Origin: Paraburkholderia phytofirmans OLGA172
GTDB lineage: Bacteria; Pseudomonadota; Gammaproteobacteria; Burkholderiales; Burkholderiaceae
Assembly: GCF_001634365.1 (NCBI RefSeq)
Contig: NZ_CP014578.1
Span: forward strand, 2,046,001-2,110,000
Direction: 5' to 3'
Length of the DNA stretch: 64,000 nucleotides
Shown one piece after another: positions 35,147 to 44,359 of the stretch (position 1 is its first letter; each line of letters begins with the position of its first letter). Both the position numbers and the translations under genes were made by a program. Below the pieces are notes generated by a model, which saw only the letters and a list, made by a program, of their open reading frames with translations, was not told where the DNA came from and made no database searches.

Positions 35147-36625
35147 TCAGTCGACTTGAACGGCGGATGGCTCCGACGCCAACGGCGGATTCCCCATCGC
35201 CTGGAACAAGGCTGCCGTGTCCGTCAGTCGCGCGCTCGTATAGCGGATCTCATCAAGCTGCGCGTTGCGGAACTGCTGCTCGCTCGACCGTGTCGACGCG
35301 ATCGGTAACGCGCCCAGCCGGTAGCGTGCCGCAGTATCGTCAAAAATTCCCTGCGCCGAGCGCGCGGCAAAGCTCGCCGCGTCAAGCGCCTGCGCGTCGT
35401 GCTGCAGCGCTGCGAGCGTATCGGCGACGTTCTGGAATGCGGCCAGCACGGTCTGTTTGTATTGCGAAACCGTAGCGTCATAGGTGTCGACCGCCGCACG
35501 GCGCTGAGCGAACAGGGCGCCGCCATGAAACAGCGGTTGCGACAATGACGCGCCAATACTCCAGATCGCCCCGGCGCCGGACAGCGCCACCGGCCAGCTA
35601 AAGCCGCCTTGTCCCATCGATGCACTCAGCGAGAGGCTCGGGAACATCTGCGCCGTCGCGACGCCGACATCGGCAGCCGCGGCCTTCAGGGCGGCGTCCG
35701 CGGCCTGAATGTCGGGCCGGGTGCGCAGCAGCTCGGATGGCACCACCACCGGTACCTGTTCAGGCACATGCAGTTGCGCAAGATCGAGGTCGCCCGGTGC
35801 CGCATCCGGCGTGCGGCCAAGCAGCACCGCCAGAGCATGACGCGTCGTCAGCCATTGCTGCTTCAAACCCGGCAAACTTGCCGACAGGCTCGCCGCGCTC
35901 TGTTGCGCGCTCAACTGATCGGCGTGCGAGACCGCGCCCAAGGCGTAGCGCCGTTGCGTGTCGCGCGCCTGATCGTTGGCAATTGTCACGAGCCGCTCCG
36001 TCGTGTCGATCTGCGCACGCAATGCCGCGCTCGTGATCGCCGCCGTCACGATGTTGGCCGCCAGCGCGCGACGCGCGGCATCGAACTGATACGCCTGCAC
36101 ATTCACGCGGGCAGCGAGCGCCGCATCGGCGAGGCGCGAGGCGCCGAACAGGTCGAACGTATAGTGCGCCTGTAACTGACCGACGAAGACGTTGTACAGG
36201 AACGTATTCGGACCGGCCTCGGGAATCGCCAGCGCACGATTGCGGGTGGCCTGGCCGCCTGCGTCGATGGTCGGCAGCAGCGAACTGCCGATCTGCGCGC
36301 GCAGTTGCTCGCGCGCTGCAGCCAGGCTCTTTTCGGTCGAGGCAAGCGTCGGGCTGTTGCGCAAGCCTTCGTCGACCAGTGCGTTCAGCGCCTCCGATTG
36401 ATAAAGCTTCCACCATTCGGGCACCGGCTTCGCACCGACCACGAATTGCTGGGTGATGCCTTGTGCGGGCACGGTTTGCGTCGGCTGCGCTTCGGCGCCG
36501 TAGTGAGCCGGTTGCGGCATGGCGGGCGGCTCGCCGTTCGGGCCGAACGAACAGGCAGCCAGCGCCAGCACGGCGCCGCTGAGAAGCGCGAGGCGCAGGT
36601 GCCGAGGGAATGGAAGGGTAGTCAT
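35147..36625 (-). CDS. RND efflux outer-membrane lipoprotein (NodT/OprM family)
   Basis: 492 residues. The signal peptide ends with the lipobox Leu-Ala-Ala-Cys at 22-25. Two OEP repeats give the TolC-like barrel and periplasmic tunnel, with Pro-Glu-Trp-Trp-Lys-Leu-Tyr near 69-75 and Ser-Glu-Leu-Leu-Arg-Thr-Arg-Pro-Asp-Ile in the second half, both family hallmarks. It is the last gene of the MFP-RND-OMF operon, starting 4 bp after the pump gene stop. Confidence 0.92.
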   Translation of the reverse strand: MTTLPFPRHLRLALLSGAVLALAACSFGPNGEPPAMPQPAHYGAEAQPTQTVPAQGITQQFVVGAKPVPEWWKLYQSEALNALVDEGLRNSPTLASTEKSLAAAREQLRAQIGSSLLPTIDAGGQATRNRALAIPEAGPNTFLYNVFVGQLQAHYTFDLFGASRLADAALAARVNVQAYQFDAARRALAANIVTAAITSAALRAQIDTTERLVTIANDQARDTQRRYALGAVSHADQLSAQQSAASLSASLPGLKQQWLTTRHALAVLLGRTPDAAPGDLDLAQLHVPEQVPVVVPSELLRTRPDIQAADAALKAAAADVGVATAQMFPSLSLSASMGQGGFSWPVALSGAGAIWSIGASLSQPLFHGGALFAQRRAAVDTYDATVSQYKQTVLAAFQNVADTLAALQHDAQALDAASFAARSAQGIFDDTAARYRLGALPIASTRSSEQQFRNAQLDEIRYTSARLTDTAALFQAMGNPPLASEPSAVQVD

Positions 36626-36629
36626 GATC

Positions 36630-39600
36630 TCAGTTCCCCGAGTGCGCCGTGCCGGACGGCGCCGGCGGCTCGCGCTCGTCGTCGCGCACTCTGAACGACA
36701 TCGCGTACAGGGCCGGCAGATAGAACAGCGTAAGGATGGTTGCGCTCGTGATGCCGCCCATCAGCGCGGTCGCCATCGGACCGAAGAAGTTCGAGCGCAA
36801 CAGCGGAATCAGCGCAAGCACGGCGGCGGCCGCGGTCAGCGTGATCGGCCGGAAGCGCCGCACCGTCGCGCCGACGATCGCGTCGAAGCGCTTATGTCCC
36901 GCGGCAATGTCCTGCTCGATCTGATCGACCAGAATCACCGAGTTGCGCATGATGATGCCGAACATCGCGATCACCCCGAGCATCGCGACGAAGCCGAACG
37001 GCTGGCCGAACAGCAGCAGCGTGAGGACCACGCCGATCAAGCCGAGCGGCGCGGTCAGCACCACCATCAGCACCCGCGCGAAACTCTGCAACTGGACCAT
37101 CAGGAGCGTCAGCACGGCGATGACCATGATCGGAATCTGCGCGTTGATCGACGTTTGCCCCTTGCCGCTTTCCTCGACCGACCCGCCGATTTCGAGCCGG
37201 TAGCCGACCGGCAGCGTGCCGCGAATCTGGCTCAGCGCTTTATCGACGGCATGCGTGACGTCGATCCCTTGCGCGCCCGGGGCCACGTCGGACTGCACGG
37301 TGATGGTGGGTTGCCGGTCGCGTTCCCAGATCACGCCGTATTCGAGGTCGTTGCGCAGACGACCGAGCGTGCCAAGCGGCACCGGGCCGTTCGGCGTCGG
37401 CATCGCCAGTGTGATGAGCTTCGCGGGGTCGACGCGTTCCGCTTTGGGCGCGCGCAGATCGACGCTGATCAACTTGTCGCGCTCGCGATACTGCGTGACG
37501 GTGTAGCCGGAAAGCGTCATAGCGAGGAAGCTCGAAATGTCTTCTGAGCTCACGCCGAGTTCGCGTGCTTTCTTCTGATCGACTTCGAAGCGCACCGAGC
37601 GCTCGGCAGGCTCGTCCCAGTCGAACTGGACGTTGCGGGTGCCGCGCTCGGCGCGCATGGTCGCGGCGACGCGCTCGGCGATCGAGCGCACGGTGGCGAT
37701 ATCGTCGCCGCTTACCCGGAACTGCACGGGATAGCCGACCGGCGGCCCATTCTCGAGGCGCGACAGGCGTGTGCGGATCGCCGGAAAGTTATTGCGCAAT
37801 TCCGCTTCGAGCCACTGTGCGAGCTTCTCACGATCCTTTACCGATTTCGCCGTGATCACGAATTGCGCGAAATTCGGCTGCGGCAATTGCTGATCGAGCG
37901 GCAGATAGAAACGCGGCGCACCGGTGCCGACGAAGTCCACCGTATGATCGATTTCCGGCCGGCCCACCAGCGCTTTCTCCAGCCGCTGTGCTTGCCGTAA
38001 CGTCGCTTCGAATGACGCGCCTTCGGGCAGGCGCACGTCCACCAGCAACTCGGGACGGTCCGAGCTCGGGAAGAACTGCTGCGGCACTAGCGTGAAGCCT
38101 GCCATCGCCGCGACGAACAGCACGATAGTGATCGCCAGCACGACGAAACGCCGCTCGATGCACCAACCGATCCAGCCACGCAGCCGCTTATAGAAGCGCG
38201 TGTCGTAGATTTCATGTTCGTGATCGTCTGCTTCGTGTTCCTGACGTTTGCGCTCGGGCAGCATGTGATAGCCGAGCAGTGGAATCAGCACCACCGCCGC
38301 GAGCCACGACGCAATCAGCGCGATTGCCGACACTTCGAAGATCGAGCGCGTGTATTCGCCGGTGCTCGACTTCGCCAAGGCAATCGGCAGGAAGCCGGAG
38401 ACGGTCACGAGCGTCCCGGTCAGCATCGGAAAAGCGGTGCTGGTGTATGCAAAGGCGGCAGCGCGCGTGCGGGTCCAGCCTTGCTCCAACTTCACTGACA
38501 TCATTTCGACCGCGATGATCGCGTCGTCGACCAGCAGCCCCAAGGCCAGCACCAATGTGCCCAGCGACACCTTGTGCAAGCCGATGTCGAACAGGTACAT
38601 GCACAGCGCCGTGACGGCGAGCACGACGGGTATCGAGATCACGACCACCATGCCGGTGCGCACGCCCAACGACAGCAGGCTGACCACCAGCACGATCGCA
38701 ATCGCTTCGGCAACGGCCTCGAGAAAATCGTCGACAGAATGCGCAACTGCGTTCGGCATGCTCGACACTTCGACCAGGTGCAAGCCGGCGGGCAGGGTGG
38801 CCCGCAGCTTGAGCGTCTCCTGATCCAGCGCTTTGCCCAGACGAATCACATCGCCGCCCGGTTGCATCGTGACGCCGATGCCGAGCACCGCCTTGCCGCC
38901 CGAGCGCATTTGCGTGGCGACAGGATCGTCGTAACCGCGCTTGATGGTCGCGATGTCGCCGAGACGGAACGAGCGGTTGTTGATGCGGATCAGCGTGTCG
39001 GCGAGCGCGTTGACGTCCTTGAACTGGCCAGTGGGACGCACGAACACGCGGTCGTCGGTGGTGGTCAGCGTGCCCGCTGGCGAGATGCTGTTCTGAGAAT
39101 TGATCGCCTGACCGAGTTGCTGCGGCGAGATGCCGAGGCGTGTGAGTTGCGTGTTGGCGATCTCGATGTAGATGTGCTGATCCGGATCGCCGAAATAATC
39201 GACCTTGCCGACGCCCGGCACGCGCAGCAGCACCGTGCGCAACTGGTCCGCATAGTCGTGCAGTTGCGCGGCGGAAAAGCCGTCGCCTTCAAGCGTGTAG
39301 ATGTTGGTGTAGACGTCGCCGAATTCGTCGTTGAAGAACGGGCCTTGAATGCCTGGCGGCAGGGTCGCCGCGATATCGCCGACCTTCTTGCGCACCTGAT
39401 ACCAGGTTTCGGGCACGTCCTTGACCGGCGCCGAGTCTTTCATCGAGAAGAACATCAGCGATTCGCCGGGGCGCGAGTAACTGCGCACGAAATCGATGGT
39501 GGGTGTTTCCTGCAATTTCCGCCCGATGCGGTCGGTGACCTGTTCCTGCACCTGGCGCGCGGTCGCGCCGGGCCAGAAGGTGCGGATCACCATGACGCGG

Positions 39601-39752
39601 AATGTGAAGGGCGGGTCTTCCGATTGGGCGAGACGGGTATAGGCAAGGATACCGAACGCGGTCGCGAGCGCGATCAGGAAAACCACTAACGCCTGATGGC
39701 GCAGCGCCCATGCGGACAGGTTGAAGCGTCCTTCTTCATGCGTGGTGCTCAT
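36630..39752 (-). CDS. RND-family inner-membrane efflux pump
   Basis: 1040 residues with the two six-helix halves and large periplasmic loops of HAE1-type RND transporters. The proton-relay Asp-Asp is in Gly-Leu-Leu-Val-Asp-Asp-Ala-Ile in the fourth helix, near 407. The N-terminus (Leu-Ala-Gln-Ser-Glu-Asp-Pro-Pro-Phe) groups it with the VexF/TriC-like branch rather than AcrB itself. The start overlaps the adaptor gene stop (ATGA), so the pair is translationally coupled. Substrates cannot be predicted. Confidence 0.93.
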   Translation of the reverse strand: MSTTHEEGRFNLSAWALRHQALVVFLIALATAFGILAYTRLAQSEDPPFTFRVMVIRTFWPGATARQVQEQVTDRIGRKLQETPTIDFVRSYSRPGESLMFFSMKDSAPVKDVPETWYQVRKKVGDIAATLPPGIQGPFFNDEFGDVYTNIYTLEGDGFSAAQLHDYADQLRTVLLRVPGVGKVDYFGDPDQHIYIEIANTQLTRLGISPQQLGQAINSQNSISPAGTLTTTDDRVFVRPTGQFKDVNALADTLIRINNRSFRLGDIATIKRGYDDPVATQMRSGGKAVLGIGVTMQPGGDVIRLGKALDQETLKLRATLPAGLHLVEVSSMPNAVAHSVDDFLEAVAEAIAIVLVVSLLSLGVRTGMVVVISIPVVLAVTALCMYLFDIGLHKVSLGTLVLALGLLVDDAIIAVEMMSVKLEQGWTRTRAAAFAYTSTAFPMLTGTLVTVSGFLPIALAKSSTGEYTRSIFEVSAIALIASWLAAVVLIPLLGYHMLPERKRQEHEADDHEHEIYDTRFYKRLRGWIGWCIERRFVVLAITIVLFVAAMAGFTLVPQQFFPSSDRPELLVDVRLPEGASFEATLRQAQRLEKALVGRPEIDHTVDFVGTGAPRFYLPLDQQLPQPNFAQFVITAKSVKDREKLAQWLEAELRNNFPAIRTRLSRLENGPPVGYPVQFRVSGDDIATVRSIAERVAATMRAERGTRNVQFDWDEPAERSVRFEVDQKKARELGVSSEDISSFLAMTLSGYTVTQYRERDKLISVDLRAPKAERVDPAKLITLAMPTPNGPVPLGTLGRLRNDLEYGVIWERDRQPTITVQSDVAPGAQGIDVTHAVDKALSQIRGTLPVGYRLEIGGSVEESGKGQTSINAQIPIMVIAVLTLLMVQLQSFARVLMVVLTAPLGLIGVVLTLLLFGQPFGFVAMLGVIAMFGIIMRNSVILVDQIEQDIAAGHKRFDAIVGATVRRFRPITLTAAAAVLALIPLLRSNFFGPMATALMGGITSATILTLFYLPALYAMSFRVRDDEREPPAPSGTAHSGN

Positions 39753-40996
39753 GAAGCGAAGTCCTCGGGATGCAGCGGCGGGATCACGTGGACTTTTTCG
39801 CCGGCGGTCACGGTATGCACGCCTTGCAGTACGACGCGGTCACCGTCCTTGAGCCCCAGGCCGATCACGATCGTGCGCTCGTTGTAGCGGGTGACCGTCA
39901 CGCGGCGCAGTTCCAGCGTGCCGACGCCCGGCGTGCCGACGCCCGGCGCGTTATCCGCGGGACGCACGACCCACACGGCCGGCTGCGTGCCGTCGTGGAA
40001 CAGGGCGGTGGCAGGCACCGTGAAGGAACTGCTCTGGCTCGCAGTGGGGTTGGCAGCGGAGTTGGCAGCTGGGTTCGCAGCCGAGTTCGCAGACGAGTTC
40101 GCAGCCGAGTCCGAGGGCGAAGGTGCGGAGAGCGCGATGTCGGCGGTCATGCCGAGGCGCACATCCGGGCCGGGATTGTCGAGCGTGAGCTTGGCGCGGT
40201 ACGTGCGGCTTTGCGGATCGGCGGCGGGCGACAGTTCGCGCACGCGCGCGGTAAAGCTGCGGCCCGGCAGCGCGGCCAACGAGACCTTCGCGGTCTGCCC
40301 GATCGAGAGCGCGGCTAGCGCGCTTTCCGGCACGTCGCAGACCACGTCGATATCGCCGCTCCATGCGAGGTTGTAGACGGCCTGGCCTGCTGACACATTC
40401 TGGCCGGTGTCGGCCTGCTCGGCGGTGATCACACCGGCGTGATCGGCAATGAGCGTGGTGTACTGCAACTGGTCTTTCGACAACGCCGCCTGTTGCGCGG
40501 CCTGGTCGCGCTGCGCGGCGGCTGACGCGTACGCATTGGTGGTCTGTTCGAGCTGTGCGGGCGCGATCAGGTTTTCTTTCGCCTGGGCCTGGTCGCGCTC
40601 GAGTTGCTGCTTCGCATACACGAGACTGTGTTGCGCGGCTTCCAGTTGAGCCTGCGCGCTGGCGGCATTCTTCTGCGCATCTGCCGGATCGAGCCGGGCG
40701 ACGATCTGCCCGTACTTTACTACGTCGCCCAAACGTACACGCCGTTCGATGATTTTTCCGCCGACGCGAAACGATAGCGGCGTGGAATAGCGCGCCTGCA
40801 CTTCGCCAGGCAACGCTGCCGCAACCGTCGCGCTGCCGTCCGTATGCACGGCGACGGCGACCACCGGACGCGGCGCGGGCGCAGCCGCTTCTTGCTTCGA
40901 GCACGCGGCGAGCGTGACGATGCTGGCGAAAGCGAGGGCGAATGCTGCGCGGCGCAAGCGTGCGGAATGGGCATGCCGATGAAACTGCTGGCGCAT
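39749..40996 (-). CDS. RND efflux periplasmic adaptor (membrane fusion protein)
   Basis: 415 residues with a signal peptide and lipobox-like Leu-Ala-Ala-Cys at about 22-25. It has a lipoyl/barrel-sandwich region (Arg-Arg-Val-Arg-Leu-Gly-Asp-Val-Val), a coiled-coil hairpin near 95-175, then beta-barrel. The insert at about 300-325 is a Ser/Ala/Asn repeat (Ala-Asn-Ser-Ala-Ala-Asn-Pro type) coded by degenerate 12-bp units. Gly-Val-Gly-Thr-Pro is tandemly duplicated near 352. The ATG at 40996 is chosen because the signal peptide begins there; the frame opens at 41107. First gene of the operon. Confidence 0.9.
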   Translation of the reverse strand: MRQQFHRHAHSARLRRAAFALAFASIVTLAACSKQEAAAPAPRPVVAVAVHTDGSATVAAALPGEVQARYSTPLSFRVGGKIIERRVRLGDVVKYGQIVARLDPADAQKNAASAQAQLEAAQHSLVYAKQQLERDQAQAKENLIAPAQLEQTTNAYASAAAQRDQAAQQAALSKDQLQYTTLIADHAGVITAEQADTGQNVSAGQAVYNLAWSGDIDVVCDVPESALAALSIGQTAKVSLAALPGRSFTARVRELSPAADPQSRTYRAKLTLDNPGPDVRLGMTADIALSAPSPSDSAANSSANSAANPAANSAANPTASQSSSFTVPATALFHDGTQPAVWVVRPADNAPGVGTPGVGTLELRRVTVTRYNERTIVIGLGLKDGDRVVLQGVHTVTAGEKVHVIPPLHPEDFAS

Positions 40997-41152
40997 CGCA
41001 GACGATGCGGGAGGACCGGGACGCTTCACAATTACCCCAACTGGAGACAGCGAACGAACACGGCAAGCCGCAGCGGCCCGCCAGCGAGGACGCGTGGGCC
41101 GAAACATGCAATTGGCATACGCATCCGACTTCGGATGAATAGATGAATTCTA

Positions 41153-41166
41153 ATACACACATGTAT
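41153..41166. promoter_or_regulatory. Candidate TetR operator in the divergent efflux/tetR intergenic region
   Basis: ATACA-CACA-TGTAT is a perfect 5-bp inverted repeat with a 4-bp spacer, lying midway between the divergent adaptor and tetR starts (157 and 50 bp away). GAATTC occurs on each side (41145 and 41187). It is the most symmetric element in the interval. Confidence 0.5.
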
Positions 41167-41215
41167 CTGAATGTCGGCGTGAATTGGAATTCTTTTCGGT
41201 GCTAGACTTGCGCCC

Positions 41216-41833
41216 ATGAAACGGCAACGACTTACACGCGAGCAGAGCAAGGACCAGACGCGCCAGCGTCTGCTTGACGCTGGGCAAGCGATTTTTATGA
41301 AGAAAGGCTTTGTCGCCGCGAGTGTCGAAGACATCGCCGGGGCGGCGGGTTATACACGCGGCGCGTTCTATTCGAACTTCCGCAGCAAGAACGAGTTGTT
41401 CCTCGAGCTACTGCGTCGCGACCACGAGACCATGCAGGCGGGGTTGCGGGCCATCTTCGAAAACGCGGCGTCGCGCGAAGAGATGGAAGAGCGCGTGCTG
41501 CGCTATTACAGCAGCTTGCATCGCGAGAACAAGTGCTTCCTGCTGTGGGTCGAGGCAAAGCTGCTTGCCGTGCGTGACGGCCGCTTCCGGATACGCTTTA
41601 ACGCGTTCATGCACGAGAAGCTCGAACAGTTGAGCGCGTACATCCGCGAATTTTCGACGCGGGTCGGCACGCCGCTGCTGCTGCCGGCGGAGACGTTGGC
41701 GATGGGCTTGATGGGTTTGTGCGACGGCGTGCAGTTCTTCTACACGGTCGACCCGCAGAACGTGCCGGCCGAGATGGCTGAAACGGTGCTGGCGGGATTT
41801 TTCGCGCGCGTGGTGTTTGGGCGCGACGCGTAA
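41216..41833 (+). CDS. TetR/AcrR-family repressor of the efflux operon
   Basis: 205 residues. The N-terminal helix-turn-helix (about 12-58) contains Thr-Arg-Gln-Arg-Leu-Leu-Asp-Ala-Gly, Val-Glu-Asp-Ile-Ala-Gly-Ala-Ala-Gly and Arg-Gly-Ala-Phe-Tyr-Ser-Asn-Phe. The rest is the helical drug-binding domain. Divergent placement next to an RND operon is the standard layout for a local drug-responsive repressor, which is how its target is inferred. Confidence 0.9.
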   Translation: MKRQRLTREQSKDQTRQRLLDAGQAIFMKKGFVAASVEDIAGAAGYTRGAFYSNFRSKNELFLELLRRDHETMQAGLRAIFENAASREEMEERVLRYYSSLHRENKCFLLWVEAKLLAVRDGRFRIRFNAFMHEKLEQLSAYIREFSTRVGTPLLLPAETLAMGLMGLCDGVQFFYTVDPQNVPAEMAETVLAGFFARVVFGRDA

Positions 41834-41864
41834 TCGATCAGATAGTGTGGCGAATGCCGGCGAA

Positions 41865-42077
41865 TCAGCTCGCCGGCAACTGCGCGCAGGTGTCTGCAAC
41901 CGGCGTGGCGCAGACGAAAGAATACTGCCCACTGGCGCGCAGGGCTTCCTCACCGACGTGCAGGACGACCTTGATGTCCGGGCACCGCTCGTAAGCGATG
42001 AAGGCCGAACAGGCCGCGGCGGACCAGCAAACCAGTGAAAATGCGATTTTTTCGAAAAGCTGAAAACGATGTGGCAT
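41865..42077 (-). CDS. Small hypothetical protein with N-terminal hydrophobic segment
   Basis: 70 residues. A hydrophobic stretch near 8-28 (with Cys-Trp-Ser-Ala-Ala-Ala-Cys) could be a signal or anchor; four Cys occur in all. AAGGAAAT stands 8-9 bases before the ATG, which supports translation. No family is recognised. It is convergent with the tetR gene and divergent from the following lysR gene. Confidence 0.5.
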   Translation of the reverse strand: MPHRFQLFEKIAFSLVCWSAAACSAFIAYERCPDIKVVLHVGEEALRASGQYSFVCATPVADTCAQLPAS

Positions 42078-42334
42078 GGCGATTAATTTCCTTTCGGGCG
42101 CTATGTTACCAGCGTATAAGGGTTTATACCTAGTTAAATATCCGCAATAAGCCTCGCAATAGTGTCGCGAGCGCCTCAGGAACCTGTCCGGATTGTCATG
42201 TTCAGGTCAGGGTTGGGACATGATCGGGTCGATACAATCGAATCGTTGGGCAAATCCGCGCGCGCCTTGTCGTGCGGGTCGACACAGGCGGCAGCGTTGC
42301 GCCGGCCCGGCTTTACCGAGGCAGGAGTCGTCCC

Positions 42335-43384
42335 ATGAATCAATTGCAGTCGATGCGCGTATTCGTCAAGGTGGCCGACCTTGGCAGTTTCGTCGGCGCG
42401 GCTGGCGCGCTGGATCTTTCCACTGCCGTCGTCACGCGTCACGTCGCGGATCTGGAAGCGCGTCTCGGCACGCGGCTGCTCAATCGCACCACGCGCCGTC
42501 TTTCTCTCACCGAATCCGGCACAACCTATCTGGAACGCGTGCGCCACATTCTCGACGACCTTGAAGGCGTCGAGCAGATGGTGGTGGCGCGCAATCACGA
42601 ACCGGTTGGAACGTTGCGCATCGTCGCGCCGGTGGTGTTCGGCCTGCATAGCCTCGCGCCGGTGGTGCAGTCGTACGCGGCGCGCTATCCGGATGTGATG
42701 CCCGACGTCACGCTGGCGGACCGCCACGTCGATCTGGTGGAAGAGGGGTTCGATGTGGGGATCATGGTCGCGCGGCAGATGCGCAGCGCGAGCATCGTCA
42801 CGCGGCGTCTGACCACCGGTTATATGACAGTCTGCGCGACACCCGCTTATCTTGCGCAGCACGGCACCCCGGTCCGCCCCGAAGATTTGCTGGCGCATCC
42901 GTGTCTGAGCCGGCCTGCTGAGCAAGGTGGCGACGAGAAGGTATTCACCGGACCGGACGGCGAAGTGCGGGTAAGGCCCACCAACGCGATTGCGGCGAAC
43001 AACACCGAGATGTTGCGGCAGTTCGCCCTGCTGGGTATGGGCGTGGCGATTTTGCCGAGCTATCTGATCGGGCGGGATCTGGCGTCCGGGCGCCTTGTGC
43101 CGTTGCTCGGCGACTACCGTCTGCCGCGAATCGAAATCACGATTGCTTATCCAAGCCGCCTTCATTTGCCGGCGAAAGTGCGCACCTTTATCGACCACCT
43201 GGTTGCGCATTTCCAGCAGACCGATGAGCACGCGCGCGATCCGCGCGCCACGATGCCGCGGCGTGCCGTCGCCGGCTCGCCGGCGTATCCCGATGATCTG
43301 CCGGTGTCTGCATTGCCGGGTGACGTGACGCGGCTGAAGCCCCGGACTTCGCGCGCGCGAAGCGTGGTGGCGTCGCCGCTTTGA
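42335..43384 (+). CDS. LysR-family transcriptional regulator (CrgA-like)
   Basis: 349 residues, about 45 longer than usual because of a Pro/Arg/Ala-rich C-terminal tail after residue 305. The HTH is at 3-62 with Gly-Ser-Phe-Val-Gly-Ala-Ala and Val-Thr-Arg-His-Val-Ala-Asp-Leu-Glu. The motif Asp-Leu-Val-Glu-Glu-Gly-Phe-Asp-Val-Gly in the effector domain is typical of the CrgA/DmlR group. The ATG follows GCAGGAG. No divergent partner gene is recognisable within 250 bp upstream, so its target is unknown. Confidence 0.9.
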   Translation: MNQLQSMRVFVKVADLGSFVGAAGALDLSTAVVTRHVADLEARLGTRLLNRTTRRLSLTESGTTYLERVRHILDDLEGVEQMVVARNHEPVGTLRIVAPVVFGLHSLAPVVQSYAARYPDVMPDVTLADRHVDLVEEGFDVGIMVARQMRSASIVTRRLTTGYMTVCATPAYLAQHGTPVRPEDLLAHPCLSRPAEQGGDEKVFTGPDGEVRVRPTNAIAANNTEMLRQFALLGMGVAILPSYLIGRDLASGRLVPLLGDYRLPRIEITIAYPSRLHLPAKVRTFIDHLVAHFQQTDEHARDPRATMPRRAVAGSPAYPDDLPVSALPGDVTRLKPRTSRARSVVASPL

Positions 43385-43485
43385 CGGGCGTGCGGCACGC
43401 AGGCGCCTCGCGCTTCAAGCGCGCCTTCGAATCGCTTTTGCCGACGCGATGGTGTCGTTAAAACCGCCGAAAGCGAATGGGATAT

Positions 43486-43571
43486 TTATTACGTGCAGGA
43501 TGCACGGACCTGAGAGAGCGAGCCCAGCTTATTACGTGCAGGAAGCACGGACCTCAGAGAGCGAGCCCAGC
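43486..43571. repeat. Two 43-bp direct tandem repeats
   Basis: Units 43486-43528 and 43529-43571 differ at two positions (ACGTGCAGGATGCACGGACC versus ACGTGCAGGAAGCACGGACC in the core). They lie between the lysR gene and the DUF2795 gene. Each contains the imperfect palindrome CGTGCAGGATGCACG. Confidence 0.9.
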
Positions 43572-43590
43572 GTAAAGACCCGCTTTCCGC

Positions 43591-43821
43591 TCATGCGCCC
43601 AGACCCGGCCCGTAATTGCCGCCGATCAGGCGCGTGACCGACGTCACGTCGGCGTAATCCTGCTCCGGCAAGCCGTCGAGCATCGACAATACTTCGTTGC
43701 TCGCGCCGGCTTCGCGCGCCGCGTCGACTAGTGCATCTTTATAAGTCGGGAAACTGACTTCGCGCAGAACGTCGGCGATCTGCAGATCAATCGATTCGCC
43801 AGGAATAGCCGATGCGGTCAT
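43591..43821 (-). CDS. DUF2795-family small protein
   Basis: 76 residues. The body contains Ile-Ala-Asp-Val-Leu-Arg-Glu-Val-Ser-Phe-Pro-Thr-Tyr-Lys-Asp-Ala-Leu-Val and Leu-Asp-Gly-Leu-Pro-Glu-Gln-Asp-Tyr, the pattern of DUF2795 proteins, which are small helical proteins of unknown function often linked to stress responses. GGGGAG precedes the ATG at 43821; the 5-codon-longer start lacks this. Confidence 0.75.
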   Translation of the reverse strand: MTASAIPGESIDLQIADVLREVSFPTYKDALVDAAREAGASNEVLSMLDGLPEQDYADVTSVTRLIGGNYGPGLGA

Positions 43822-43845
43822 GCAAGCGCTCCCCAAGGGCTGTTT

Positions 43846-44100
43846 TCAGGTTTGCAGGTGTTCGTTCTGGCCCGTGAAGCTTCGCTCCAGATGCCGCGAC
43901 TTGGGTAGCGCAATGTATTGCCATTGTTGCGGACGATTGTCGTCCGTGGCAGCGACGTCCGGCGCCGCAGGGGCGACGGGTGCGGCGTTGGCGCGTTCGG
44001 CAAGGCTATTGGCGGTAGTGCTGTCCGTTGCGGTATGAACCGGCGCGGCAAAACACGAGGCTGACAGCGTCACCATGGTCAACAGTGTCGAGGTTTTCAT
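43846..44100 (-). CDS. Small secreted hypothetical protein
   Basis: 84 residues. An N-terminal signal peptide (Met-Lys-Thr-Ser, hydrophobic run, Cys-Phe-Ala-Ala near 16-19) is followed by an Ala/Pro/Asn-rich segment and a polar tail. GAGGAGG lies 7 bases before the ATG at 44100, a strong signal that it is translated. It is 24 bp upstream of the DUF2795 gene on the same strand, so the two may form an operon. No family is recognised. Confidence 0.65.
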   Translation of the reverse strand: MKTSTLLTMVTLSASCFAAPVHTATDSTTANSLAERANAAPVAPAAPDVAATDDNRPQQWQYIALPKSRHLERSFTGQNEHLQT

Positions 44101-44359
44101 CACCCGACCTCCTCAGCTCATGCGGCGCTAACAGGTAAGCAAGCGCTGCACCGTCCCCGCGTCGAAAGGAGGGCGCAACCTACACGCGGCGTTGCCATAT
44201 GCGCGCGGCGTGCATCTACCATCTTAGATGTCAAACCGCTGCGGCGCGCGCGTAAAAAAGACAAAACCTCATTGTAGATTTCACATGATGGCAGGAAAAA
44301 GGCAACGCAGTCGCGAACGCTCGTGCACCATTTATGTTGCGTTGCAATAAACACCTCGT

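Noticed and set aside
43486..43571. CRISPR-like direct repeats
   Set aside because: The two units abut with no spacer and there are no cas genes.
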